A stretch of 21,119 bases of DNA from assembly GCA_039798685.1 (NCBI GenBank), contig JBDKFM010000016.1, forward strand, positions 1 through 21,119. The letters run 5' to 3'. The notes under the pieces were generated by a model, which worked only from the letters and a program-made list of their open reading frames with translations, did not search any database and was not told the origin of the DNA. Source of the DNA: JACPGQ01 sp039798685 (GTDB lineage Bacteria > Patescibacteriota > Microgenomatia > Levybacterales > UBA12049). This document shows, piece by piece, positions 1 to 7,625 of this stretch (within the stretch, counting starts at the first letter, position 1; every line of letters starts with the position of its first letter). Made by a program: the position numbers and the translations under genes.

Positions 1-74
1 TCGATAACTTTCGGAAGATTTTTTTTCAAAATTTCCTCTCCGTTATAATTTGGAATAACAAAACTTACTTTCAT
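1..74 (-). CDS. Family 2 glycosyltransferase, N-terminal fragment cut by the left window edge
   Basis: Only the first 24 complete codons are inside the window. They read MKVSFVIPNYNGEEILKKNL followed by PKVI. The pattern of a short beta strand followed by IPNYNGEE is the standard opening of GT2 (GT-A fold) glycosyltransferases, where this segment forms the first strand of the nucleotide-sugar binding fold. The ATG at 74 is 21 bp after the TGA stop of the upstream YfhO gene on the same strand, so it is probably the next gene of that unit. No Shine-Dalgarno sequence is visible; the bases before the ATG are TTTTTAGCAACT. Sugar specificity cannot be judged because the catalytic DXD region is outside the window. 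The open frame and family motif make a real gene very likely. Confidence 0.8.
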   Translation of the reverse strand, partial: MKVSFVIPNYNGEEILKKNLPKVI

Positions 75-89
75 AGTTGCTAAAAATAT

Positions 90-98
90 ATAGTATCA
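90..98 (-). promoter_or_regulatory. Possible extended -10 element upstream of the partial GT2 gene
   Basis: On the minus strand the stop codon of the preceding YfhO gene is embedded in TGATACTAT (98 to 90), which fits an extended -10 pattern (TG-N-TACTAT). It lies 15 bp upstream of the ATG at 74, so a transcript starting here would have a leader of only about 8-10 nt. No convincing -35 is visible, and AT-rich sequence produces such matches by chance. It may equally be a plain operon junction. Confidence 0.22.
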
Positions 99-2381
99 CA
101 ACACGCTTTGTGAGAAAATTACGGTCTGAGCACCCCGAGGAACATTTATTCCCCGAAATGCATAGTTAGTTCGGTAAATAGGAATCTCTTGCTTCCCTGT
201 TTTGGTTATCAGTGACGCATTCCAGGAAGGGAAATACACATCAGAGACCACCAAAAATCCTTCACCTGTGTTTTTCGTATGAAGCACAATTCGACCAGGA
301 GAGTATGATTCGATCGTGACACTCCCTTGTGAAAAATATTGCATATTCATATCTCTTTCCTGAACGACCCCTATATCTCCCAGCTCATCCTTGTACAAAA
401 AGACTTTTTTAATAGCATCAGTGTTGCTACCTGCAGCAATTACTTTCTTCACAAAAAATGCCCTTGGCAACACGTCATTATTCTCAAAAATCATTGTTGA
501 TCCTTCCGTGTACACCTTTTTAAACCGTTCAGAACTTAAATCAGTAAACGACAAAATATATTTCACGTTCAGCAGGTTGATAATCGGCGAATTCACTCCG
601 CGTGGAGTAATAATCCTATTAAATCCGAACGGTGGGGAAATATTTGGTTCATCCCGCTCCATTGCAGTAACTAGCTCCCCATATCTTTTTAGATAGAGAG
701 GATCATAGAGATCTATCGATTGGATTCCATACATAACTGAAAAATTTGGAGGTAGAATTCTATTGTCAGTTGTCATCACTCTAAAAATACTCTTATCACT
801 TTCAATGAAGGTAAGTGACCTAGTGTGTGGATATAAATACTTTTCCTGAGTAAATGGGGTAAATTTCCAGCCGAAGCGTAATAGATCTAGAACAGCTACA
901 AGCACAAGGATCCACACAATCACTTTTCTCATACTTTGCTTTTTGATAAAGATAGTGAGCGACACAAGTGAAAACACAACCGCAAAAAGAATCGTTGCTA
1001 ATTTTATGTTATTTTTTGCGACCTCTGCCTGATCTATCGTCATGCCGAAATAAGGAAAGAACATAAGCACAACTCCCCAAAGAAAAATAAAAATACATGC
1101 GAAAATAAAAAGAGAATATAGCACGCCTCTCTTCCCACGAATAAACATGTCGAGTCCTAATGCAGCGATAACTGCAAGCGAGAAATCGGTAATCGAGAGA
1201 AGACGGGTCGGCTGAGATGATGAAATAAATGGTAAGGCAAGTAGATAGGGGATTTTTGCAAGCAACGTCGGCAACGAAAATGAGAGCGAAAGAAAAAACA
1301 CTGTACCAAAAAATGCGGTTTTTAGATCACGACGAAATAAGAGGGCAAAAACTGCAATAATTAAAGGAAATATTCCGATATACCCTATCAGCTCACCATA
1401 ATTCCACACACCCCAATAATTTAGCGTTGATGGATTCCCGAAGAAATCAGGAGCAATAAACTGGGCAAGGTGCTGCCAGGGAACAAACCATCCCTCAATC
1501 TTCCAATTCGATTGATCGACAGCTCTTGCCGACTGTGAGAGATATATAAATGTCGGCAACCACTGTATGGACGTGATTACCACTCCACTCAACACAAGAA
1601 TGAAGAATACTATACCCCGCTTCATCACCAGATGAAAAGCTTTATTGGAATAATCCAGACTACGAAAAATTTGAAATAGTCTTGAAAAAAAGTACAGCGT
1701 ACTCACGAGAACTACATAAAAAAATGTTTGAAGATGTCCTGCAAAAAAAGAACTTACAAGCGCAAAAAGCAAAATTATAAACCACCTTCGCGACATTGTG
1801 AAGAGTAGCTTGTCAATTCCAAGTAATATAAGCGGTAACCAGAGGAGAACATGGACAACTGTGTTCCATGTAAGCCAGGCAATATTGAAACCACATAGCG
1901 AAAATACTACACCTCCCAAAACGCATGATGCATCAGTCAGCCTATGATTTTTTAGGAACAAATACATGAAATAGCCTGAGAGTACCACTTGTAATATAAT
2001 GAGAATTGTCCATGAGATATCAAATGGCAGAATGAAAAAAAGGATATTGAGTGGATAAAACACTGCTGACTGGAAATTTCCCATGAGAGGAGTTCCAGCT
2101 CCGCTATACGGATTCCACAAGGGAAGTTGCATATGCTTTACACTCTCTACTGCCAGTGTCCTCCACGGATAAAGCTGCCTTACTGGATCAGTAATTAAAA
2201 AATTTTTAAATGGGATTCCGTTTGGATACTCAGAGACATAGTAATCCCTAAACGGATGATAAAGCCCAACGATCGTGTCCGCTGCAATAGGAATTTTTCC
2301 GTTGAGAAAAAACTGATAGAAAAAAATACATGCGATACTGATAAAAATAAACAGTCCTAGATATGGAATAACCCGCTTCAT
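96..2381 (-). CDS. YfhO-family polytopic membrane protein (GT-C type), copy 1, lacking the C-terminal helix
   Basis: This is a 761-aa polytopic protein of the YfhO family. Members are predicted GT-C glycosyltransferases that use polyprenyl-phosphate sugars on the outer face; Bacillus YfhO acts in lipoteichoic acid glycosylation. After a first membrane helix (about 5-25) come the acidic loop residues D35 and D65, then YPWR (71-74), PLWNPY (87-92) and NFQSAVFYPLN (102-112). About ten more helices follow, with APDFFGNP in a loop, then an extracytoplasmic C-terminal part with YDPLY (near 560) and NLLNVKY (near 602). The usual terminal module is degenerate: FPSW (717-720) instead of YPGW, and no clean D-G turn. 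The protein ends about a dozen residues after VPRG, without the final helix seen in the 784-aa copy. The ATG overlaps the upstream GT4 stop as ATGA. Substrate is unknown. Confidence 0.88.
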   Translation of the reverse strand: MKRVIPYLGLFIFISIACIFFYQFFLNGKIPIAADTIVGLYHPFRDYYVSEYPNGIPFKNFLITDPVRQLYPWRTLAVESVKHMQLPLWNPYSGAGTPLMGNFQSAVFYPLNILFFILPFDISWTILIILQVVLSGYFMYLFLKNHRLTDASCVLGGVVFSLCGFNIAWLTWNTVVHVLLWLPLILLGIDKLLFTMSRRWFIILLFALVSSFFAGHLQTFFYVVLVSTLYFFSRLFQIFRSLDYSNKAFHLVMKRGIVFFILVLSGVVITSIQWLPTFIYLSQSARAVDQSNWKIEGWFVPWQHLAQFIAPDFFGNPSTLNYWGVWNYGELIGYIGIFPLIIAVFALLFRRDLKTAFFGTVFFLSLSFSLPTLLAKIPYLLALPFISSSQPTRLLSITDFSLAVIAALGLDMFIRGKRGVLYSLFIFACIFIFLWGVVLMFFPYFGMTIDQAEVAKNNIKLATILFAVVFSLVSLTIFIKKQSMRKVIVWILVLVAVLDLLRFGWKFTPFTQEKYLYPHTRSLTFIESDKSIFRVMTTDNRILPPNFSVMYGIQSIDLYDPLYLKRYGELVTAMERDEPNISPPFGFNRIITPRGVNSPIINLLNVKYILSFTDLSSERFKKVYTEGSTMIFENNDVLPRAFFVKKVIAAGSNTDAIKKVFLYKDELGDIGVVQERDMNMQYFSQGSVTIESYSPGRIVLHTKNTGEGFLVVSDVYFPSWNASLITKTGKQEIPIYRTNYAFRGINVPRGAQTVIFSQSVL

Positions 2382-3430
2382 AATAATTCACGCAATCTAG
2401 AACCGAATTTCTCGAGAGAAAAATATTCTGATCGATCAATCGCGGCATCAGAAAGTTTCTGCCAAAGCCTTGCATCGCTCATCAAAGACTTTGTCTTATG
2501 GAATAGATCGTTACTATCACTGAAAAAAAATCCGTTTATAGCTTCAGTAATTATTTCTGTTGGACCTCCCGCTCTATAGACGATAGGCACACAGCCTGCA
2601 GACATTGCCTCCACTATAGAAATTCCAAAATGCTCTACTGCTTCAGGATGGGTGACACTATCTTCGCCAATTCCTGCGGCATGCCAATAAATTCTGGCTG
2701 TAGCATAATACCGAGAGAGCACTGCATATGATACATCTATCAGAAACTCAATAGCATCTGTTCCAGATGCCATATTCTTAAGATCCTCAACATAATCTCT
2801 GTCCACCTCCAAAACTGACCCTATGAATACTAATTTCCATCCATGAAAATGCATCTTATGTTTTACGAAAAATTCTATAAGAAACTCCTGTTTTTTAGTA
2901 TTCTTTCCTCTTGTAAAACGGCCGACACAGAGTATCACTTTTTCTTTCGTTAACCGTAGCGGAATCTTTTTTACTGGAGGATACAATACATGCACGGGTT
3001 TATTAAATTCTTTATCAAGATATTTCTTGATAAATTCTGAGTAGCACAGGATGAATTTCGTATTTATAAGCTTAATTGACGCGACTGTACTGCTTGAGAA
3101 GTGTGTATCCGGTGGATATTGGACTATTGGCACAACCTTCCTTGATAAAAGAGATGGGATACTCCCATCGCTAATATAAAAAATCACATCATATTGGACT
3201 GAATAAAGAAGTCTCTGTGAGGTTGAGATTCCTGATGCAAATATATTTTTGTCTTGTCGTAAGCCCTTTAGAGATAACTTGAACTTAGACTCAGCTTTCT
3301 CGATAATTGCACTTTCATCCCAAAACAACGTCACTGAATGCTTCTCAAGAAGCATTGAGGCGATTGAAAGAATATACCGCTCTCCACCACCTAGGGTATC
3401 AAGATATGGATCATAAATACCAACTCTCAC
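2378..3430 (-). CDS. ALG11-like family 4 glycosyltransferase
   Basis: This 350-aa protein is a two-domain GT-B retaining glycosyltransferase, close in pattern to ALG11-type mannosyltransferases. Evidence: the N-terminal DPYLDTLGGGER (7-18) for the acceptor side; CVGRFTRGKN (168-177) at the start of the C-terminal Rossmann domain; and EHFGISIVE (266-274), the EX7E catalytic/donor motif with E266 and E274, followed by AGC and AGGPTE (287-292). ALG11 enzymes add mannose to a lipid-linked oligosaccharide in the cytosol, so a similar role in extending a polyprenyl-linked glycan is plausible, but the sugar is inferred from resemblance only. The start is GTG at 3430 with no Shine-Dalgarno. It lies exactly 6 bp after a -10-like hexamer, which suggests leaderless translation. 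It is the first gene of the leftward unit and overlaps the following YfhO gene by 4 bp. Confidence 0.88.
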   Translation of the reverse strand: MRVGIYDPYLDTLGGGERYILSIASMLLEKHSVTLFWDESAIIEKAESKFKLSLKGLRQDKNIFASGISTSQRLLYSVQYDVIFYISDGSIPSLLSRKVVPIVQYPPDTHFSSSTVASIKLINTKFILCYSEFIKKYLDKEFNKPVHVLYPPVKKIPLRLTKEKVILCVGRFTRGKNTKKQEFLIEFFVKHKMHFHGWKLVFIGSVLEVDRDYVEDLKNMASGTDAIEFLIDVSYAVLSRYYATARIYWHAAGIGEDSVTHPEAVEHFGISIVEAMSAGCVPIVYRAGGPTEIITEAINGFFFSDSNDLFHKTKSLMSDARLWQKLSDAAIDRSEYFSLEKFGSRLRELL

Positions 3431-3436
3431 AGGATA

Positions 3437-3445
3437 ATTGTAGCA
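3437..3445 (-). promoter_or_regulatory. Extended -10 promoter element of the leftward (GT4-YfhO) unit, leaderless geometry
   Basis: Reading the minus strand, TGCTACAAT (3445 to 3437) matches an extended -10 (TG-N-TACAAT). Six bases (TATCCT) separate it from the GTG start at 3430, so the expected transcription start coincides with the first base of the start codon. No good -35 lies at 16-18 bp; TTGCAA at 3461-3456 is only 13 bp away. Dependence on the extended -10 is therefore likely. A 5-bp inverted repeat, AGCAT/ATGCT (3442-3446 and 3452-3456), abuts this element and could bind a regulator. Confidence 0.55.
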
Positions 3446-3455
3446 TGTTTTATGC

Positions 3456-3485
3456 TTGCAAGAACCTCTATGAGATTGCTATACT
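3456..3485 (+). promoter_or_regulatory. Promoter of the DUF5652 gene: TTGCAA-18 bp-TATACT with extended -10
   Basis: On the plus strand, TTGCAA (3456-3461) and TATACT (3480-3485) are separated by 18 bp. TGC directly precedes the hexamer, giving an extended -10. The ATG of the DUF5652 gene at 3492 comes 6 bp after the hexamer with no room for a ribosome binding site, so the transcript should begin at or next to the A of the ATG. The -35 hexamer TTGCAA is itself palindromic and sits in the 8-bp palindrome CTTGCAAG (3455-3462), between the two divergent -10 elements. Confidence 0.62.
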
Positions 3486-3491
3486 CTGTGC

Positions 3492-3719
3492 ATGGATCAG
3501 CTATTCATCCCAAACTCTCCAGTCTTTATTGTTCTCTTTATATGGTCAATGCTCTGGAGGGGAATTGCATTATGGAAAGCCGCGCAGTTTAAGCAAAAAA
3601 ACTGGTTCATTGCACTCCTCATTATAAACACTGCAGGTATTCTTGAAATTCTTTATCTATTCAAATTTGCAAAAAAACCTCTCCTTCTCTCCGAGCTCCG
3701 TTTTTGGCAATCAAAATAA
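3492..3719 (+). CDS. DUF5652 small two-helix membrane protein
   Basis: This 75-aa protein is the only real plus-strand gene in the window. It shows the DUF5652 pattern: a first hydrophobic helix containing W-x3-WRGIALWKAAQ, a short polar loop (KQKN), and a second helix starting WFIALLIINTAGILEILYL. I recognise this as the conserved core of the family, whose function is unknown and which often occurs as a lone small membrane protein. An extra tail follows (FAKKPLLLSELRFWQSK). A strong promoter-like sequence ends 6 bp before the ATG, so translation is probably leaderless. The gene is convergent with the YfhO gene on its right, and the two coding regions overlap by 9 bp at their stops (3711-3719). 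It separates two minus-strand transcription units. It could be an unrelated insertion or a small accessory subunit of the membrane glycosylation machinery; the sequence does not decide. Confidence 0.85.
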   Translation: MDQLFIPNSPVFIVLFIWSMLWRGIALWKAAQFKQKNWFIALLIINTAGILEILYLFKFAKKPLLLSELRFWQSK

Positions 3720-5951
3720 ATACGAGTATATAAATACTACAGTTGATTCACCTTTGGGTACCGGAATTGCCCTAAATGCATAATCAGCGATGAGAATTTT
3801 TGTTTCTTTCCCGTTAACATATGCTTTCCAACCAGGATAGTAATTATCTGAAAGAAATAATAAACCAGGCCTATCAGTTGTCACTCTGTACTGCAGCGAA
3901 GTTGGTGAAATATGCTCTCTTTGAATGCCCCCTCTCCCTCCGGACGAAACAGGAATACCTGGATCTTCTTCAAGAAGCAGCGTTGTCAGATAATTGAATT
4001 TTTCGGTATAAAATCTCTTTAGTAACTCTCTTTTATCAGTAATTACCTCATACTGAAAGTATAAATGTGGACGAGAAATTGCTTTCGTATTTCTATACAA
4101 ACTATATAGATCATCAGCATAGAGTAACTTAAAATCCTTATCGTTCCACACAGGAAAAGCCCACGATTGATTTGAATCAGCGAGCGGATGGTAGATAAGA
4201 TTCACGCCGAGAAGATTGAGTACTCTTTTTACAAATTTACCATTTCTATCAATCTTTACAACAGATCTTTCGGATGGAGTATACTTCCCAGTCGCACTTG
4301 AACGAATAAACTCACCGTATCTATCAATATAAAGAGGATCATACCCTTCAATAATCGGTAAACTATAATATGTTCCTACCTGTGCTCCAATATTCCCAAA
4401 TACTCTCCCATTTCCGATCTCCTTTTGCATGGCAGCAATCACAGGTAAATCTGGAAATACTGACGCTCTCGGATCAAAAGGCATCCATTTCCCAGCAAAT
4501 CGAATACTATCGAATGCAACGAGAAGGAGCGGGATATAAAGCATGACTGGCATAAACCGAGTAGCTTTTTTCAAAAAAACGGAAACTGTAGTAATTATAA
4601 AAAAAAGCGAAAAAAGAGCTGTGGGTAGAAGAAGATTCTTCTTCGCAATGACGAGATGTTCCCCACTGAGAACACTTCCAAAAAGGAGCCAGGCCCATAT
4701 TCCAAAAAGAATCAAAGCTGGTACAAGGAAGAAAAGTACCGGACGAAGCATTTTTTGAACCAGGGCATCCTTCCATAAATCATACCCAAATCCAGCCAAT
4801 ACAGAGAGAGAAAAACTCACAATCACGATTAAACGAGAGGGTGTGCTCGTAGACAAAACAGGAATATGTGATATGCCTAACAGCTTCAGAAGAGGTGTCT
4901 CTATGGTAAAAAGTAGTGAAACAAGAAAAAGTATTTGAAAAAAGAACTGATATTTTGATTTATTTTTTTGTAAAGTAAACAAAGCCAGAGAAAAAGGAAT
5001 TATCCCTACAAATCCTGCCCACTCAGCATAGTATCCAAACCAATCATTTCTTGTCACTGGATTCCCAAAAAAATCAGGCGCAAACATGGTGACGAGATAT
5101 TGAAATGGAATACCTCCTGAAAATATAAAAATACTACTCCGGGGAGATAATCCGTAAAATTGAACTGCGGGTAAGATCTGAAAAAGAGATATCAGCAGCC
5201 CTAGAAGAATAAAAACAAAAGCTACATAAGAAAACGCGTTTTTCTTGTGTACGAGAAGAAGAAAAATACTATACAAAACACTCGTAATAAGTAGATAGAG
5301 ACTTGTTTGGAAATGTCCCGAGAAAAACGAAAATGCTATTAATAAGGATGCAAGAAATCCCCAGTATAATTTCCTCGTTGTGACAAGATATGAAATGCTC
5401 ATGAGCAGAAATGGAAGAAACGATATCGCCATCCCCAACGTTCCATAGGCCATCCATGTAACTATAAAACCACAGAACATCCATGAAACTGAACCAAGCA
5501 AGGAACCCTGAATACTTATTCTGTAAAAACGCAAAAGAGTATACATGCCAATCCCTGCAAGTAGTGGCTGAAACAAGACCATCAAACTCCATGCATCAAT
5601 AAAAGGGAGAATAAGAAAAATAAGATTCATCGGAGAAAACACGGCAGATTGAACATTGGCAAGATGAGGATTGCCAGAAAAACCATTTGGATTCCACCAG
5701 GGGATCCTTCCCTGTTTCAACTGATCAATCGTGAAATGCCTCCATGGATAAATCTGATCGATAATATCCGGCATCGCACCATTTTTTACCGGACCCCAAT
5801 TTCCCTGATTCAAACTCCACGGATGAAAGTGATTTACCTGATAACTAGATGGAAACGGAACTTTCCCTTGAAAAATATACGGAGACGAGAAGACTGCCCA
5901 AAGCGAAAGGAGAAAAAGTAGCGGAAGAATACAATGAAATTTTTTAAGCAT
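3711..5951 (-). CDS. YfhO-family polytopic membrane protein (GT-C type), copy 2, lacking the C-terminal helix
   Basis: I chose the ATG at 5951 (746 aa). It puts the first membrane helix right at the N-terminus and overlaps the preceding GT2 stop by 8 bp (ATGCTTAA). The longer frame from 5993 would add 14 polar residues and has no ribosome binding site. YfhO hallmarks are D62/D65 with YPWR (68-71), PWWNPNGFSGNP (84-95) and NVQSAVFSPMNL (99-110). A loop carries FAPDFFGNP, and the C-terminal part has EGYDPLYIDRYGE and NLLGVN. The terminal module is YPGW (705-708), V-N-G and VPKG (731-734). The chain stops 12 residues after that, without the final helix. The predicted role is transfer of a polyprenyl-phosphate-linked sugar on the outer face, as for the other YfhO copies. 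It is the last gene of the long leftward unit and overlaps the convergent DUF5652 gene by 9 bp. Confidence 0.87.
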   Translation of the reverse strand: MLKKFHCILPLLFLLSLWAVFSSPYIFQGKVPFPSSYQVNHFHPWSLNQGNWGPVKNGAMPDIIDQIYPWRHFTIDQLKQGRIPWWNPNGFSGNPHLANVQSAVFSPMNLIFLILPFIDAWSLMVLFQPLLAGIGMYTLLRFYRISIQGSLLGSVSWMFCGFIVTWMAYGTLGMAISFLPFLLMSISYLVTTRKLYWGFLASLLIAFSFFSGHFQTSLYLLITSVLYSIFLLLVHKKNAFSYVAFVFILLGLLISLFQILPAVQFYGLSPRSSIFIFSGGIPFQYLVTMFAPDFFGNPVTRNDWFGYYAEWAGFVGIIPFSLALFTLQKNKSKYQFFFQILFLVSLLFTIETPLLKLLGISHIPVLSTSTPSRLIVIVSFSLSVLAGFGYDLWKDALVQKMLRPVLFFLVPALILFGIWAWLLFGSVLSGEHLVIAKKNLLLPTALFSLFFIITTVSVFLKKATRFMPVMLYIPLLLVAFDSIRFAGKWMPFDPRASVFPDLPVIAAMQKEIGNGRVFGNIGAQVGTYYSLPIIEGYDPLYIDRYGEFIRSSATGKYTPSERSVVKIDRNGKFVKRVLNLLGVNLIYHPLADSNQSWAFPVWNDKDFKLLYADDLYSLYRNTKAISRPHLYFQYEVITDKRELLKRFYTEKFNYLTTLLLEEDPGIPVSSGGRGGIQREHISPTSLQYRVTTDRPGLLFLSDNYYPGWKAYVNGKETKILIADYAFRAIPVPKGESTVVFIYSYLF

Positions 5952-6702
5952 AGTGCTCTTGTTTACTTTGCTGCAGCTCCCAAAGTTTTGCATATGTCAC
6001 AAATGCACTATATCCCTGATAGATGCTTTCAATTAAGCCCGCAGTTCCAACAGTGTACCCCCTCTGAGCAATATATGATGAACAAAATGCAGTCAGCATC
6101 ACTCTGAAAAATCTCCACCAACTCATCCGAGGATGGCCCGCTTCATGACGCAATTGTGCTTCAATAGTTGACCAGGAAAGAGTTTTTGTAAGCATCCCAG
6201 ATAGATCCCGGTGCGTAAAATGAAGCAAAAAACCATTCAGGACACCAATCTCACCCTTAATCACTGCAGTTTCATGAAGTCGCCCCGACCATCGCATCAA
6301 TGAATCTGCCCTAAATAACCTCTCTAATTGTTCAATTTTTGGCCATTGGAAGGTATGAAAATAATAATTTCTACGTCTTACTACATATGCAGATACAGTT
6401 GAAGGGTGTGCAAGAATCATCTTTATATGAACCGCAAGTTCTTTAGAGACACGTTCATCAGCGTCTATATAAAACAACCAGTCTCCTGTCGCCTTTTGTT
6501 TTGCATAGTTTCTCCTTTTTGCAAAATCATCTGCTACATACTCATAAACAGTTGCCCCAAGCCTCGTTGCTATCTCCCTCGTTCTATCTGTTGATGCAGT
6601 GTCGATAACAATAATCTCATCACAAAATGATACTGAGCGTATGCAATCAGCTATCATTTCCTCTTCATTTTTCGTGATGATCAGTGCACTAATTTTTTGC
6701 AT
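5944..6702 (-). CDS. WaaE/KdtX-like family 2 glycosyltransferase (252 aa)
   Basis: This is a cytoplasmic GT-A-fold inverting glycosyltransferase of the group annotated as lipopolysaccharide-core beta-glucosyltransferase-like (WaaE). The order of motifs fits: LIITKNEEEMI (8-18), VIDTASTDRT (32-41), the stretch DFAKRRNYAKQKATGDWLF (59-77), and D80-A-D82-E-R for metal and nucleotide-sugar binding. These are followed by RLFRAD and a C-terminal WWRFF amphipathic segment typical of membrane-associated members. AGGA (6712-6709 on the minus strand) lies 6 bp before the ATG and supports the start. The gene overlaps the preceding GT2 by 14 bp and the following YfhO by 8 bp. It probably adds one residue to the lipid-linked glycan; donor and acceptor cannot be read from the sequence. 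Confidence 0.87.
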   Translation of the reverse strand: MQKISALIITKNEEEMIADCIRSVSFCDEIIVIDTASTDRTREIATRLGATVYEYVADDFAKRRNYAKQKATGDWLFYIDADERVSKELAVHIKMILAHPSTVSAYVVRRRNYYFHTFQWPKIEQLERLFRADSLMRWSGRLHETAVIKGEIGVLNGFLLHFTHRDLSGMLTKTLSWSTIEAQLRHEAGHPRMSWWRFFRVMLTAFCSSYIAQRGYTVGTAGLIESIYQGYSAFVTYAKLWELQQSKQEHYA

Positions 6703-7624
6703 GCTCTATCCTGAACGTACCCTTTCCCAAACGCTGCAGAAAAAAATCAATAACTGCTCGTTTCTGCCACGTTCTGCCACGAAAAAGATAGGAGAAACCC
6801 TCTCTCAAAATAGCGAGCTTAGCCCGATAAGGAGCGTATTTCATAGCAAACAGCATTCTATTTCTCGTAATAAAGTATTCCTGGAGCAATGATCCGGATC
6901 CGCCAGCTGATTTAGCATTTTTATGCCACATTATTGCATCCGGTATGAAATAGAGGTGATATCCTGCTCTCTTTATCCGCATGCTCAAATCAATATCTTC
7001 ATAATAAAGATAATATCTATTATCAAACATCCCTACCTGATCGAGAATCTCTTTCGGAAAAATAATACAACACCCTGTCGCAAATGTTGTCTCACTCACC
7101 TCAGCAAACTGACCAGTATCAACCTCATCTACTCCGTTATGTGATGCAAGCACGTTGTCCCAATCTATAATTCCTCCCGCATACCAGATAACTTTTCCTC
7201 GTTCAGCTTCTTTATATCGCTCGTAGTGAAACTCACTTCCCGGATAAAAATAAATTTTCGGTACAAGAATTCCCATCGGTCTTTTCTCACGAATAAACGC
7301 TGCGACAGCTGTCAGAAAATGTTTGTCAATAATGGTATCATTATTAAGAACTGCGACATATTCTGACCCATCTTTAAGCGCACGCACAATGCCACTATTC
7401 ATACCTCCCGTATAACCTAGGTTTTCTGTATTTCGAACGATATAAATACGCGCATTCTTATGCGAGATTGTCTCAGACGGAAACGGATCGGGAGAATTAT
7501 TATCGATCACATAAATGGAGAGCTGTAAGTCTGCAACCGGAACCATTGCACAAAGAGAATCGATACACGCTTTTGTATTAGCAACATCACGATAATGAAG
7601 AAGAACGAATCCGATTTTTTTCAT
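6689..7624 (-). CDS. Family 2 glycosyltransferase, rhamnosyltransferase (RfbF/WbbL)-like
   Basis: This 311-aa GT-A-fold enzyme is of the type commonly annotated as rhamnosyl- or galactofuranosyltransferase. Visible motifs are LLHYRD (8-13), VIDNNSPD (39-46), ENLGYTGGMNSG (67-78) and VLNNDT (92-97), where NND stands in the DXD position. Further along come FATGCCIIF (181-189), GMFDNRYYLYYEDIDLSMR with the catalytic-base pair E209-D210, and RAGY. The last 60 residues are basic and amphipathic (RNRMLFAMKYAP), as usual for membrane-associated relatives. The ATG follows the previous stop by a single base (TAG-T-ATG), so translational coupling is likely; no Shine-Dalgarno is visible. The family is clear, but the sugar is not determined. 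Confidence 0.88.
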   Translation of the reverse strand: MKKIGFVLLHYRDVANTKACIDSLCAMVPVADLQLSIYVIDNNSPDPFPSETISHKNARIYIVRNTENLGYTGGMNSGIVRALKDGSEYVAVLNNDTIIDKHFLTAVAAFIREKRPMGILVPKIYFYPGSEFHYERYKEAERGKVIWYAGGIIDWDNVLASHNGVDEVDTGQFAEVSETTFATGCCIIFPKEILDQVGMFDNRYYLYYEDIDLSMRIKRAGYHLYFIPDAIMWHKNAKSAGGSGSLLQEYFITRNRMLFAMKYAPYRAKLAILREGFSYLFRGRTWQKRAVIDFFLQRLGKGTFRIEHAKN

Positions 7625-7625
7625 A

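Noticed and set aside
391..696. 101-codon plus-strand frame inside YfhO copy 1
   Set aside because: It lies wholly antisense to a conserved YfhO coding region, shows no family motif and no promoter or ribosome binding site.
3307..3627. 106-codon plus-strand frame running from inside the GT4 gene across the intergenic region into the DUF5652 gene
   Set aside because: It overlaps two well-supported genes in other frames, has no recognisable domain, and its composition looks like an antisense shadow.
3650..3760. A bidirectional terminator between the convergent DUF5652 and YfhO genes
   Set aside because: The coding regions overlap by 9 bp and I see no stem-loop with a T-run on either strand nearby.
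75..5950. Frameshift or nonsense mutation as the cause of the short C-termini of YfhO copies 1 and 2
   Set aside because: No sequence that could encode the missing helix follows either stop in any frame before the next real gene.
5952..5993. Upstream ATG extending YfhO copy 2 by 14 residues
   Set aside because: The extension is polar, lies before the expected first helix and deep inside the GT2 gene, and has no Shine-Dalgarno; the ATG at 5951 gives an 8-bp overlap and a normal YfhO N-terminus.
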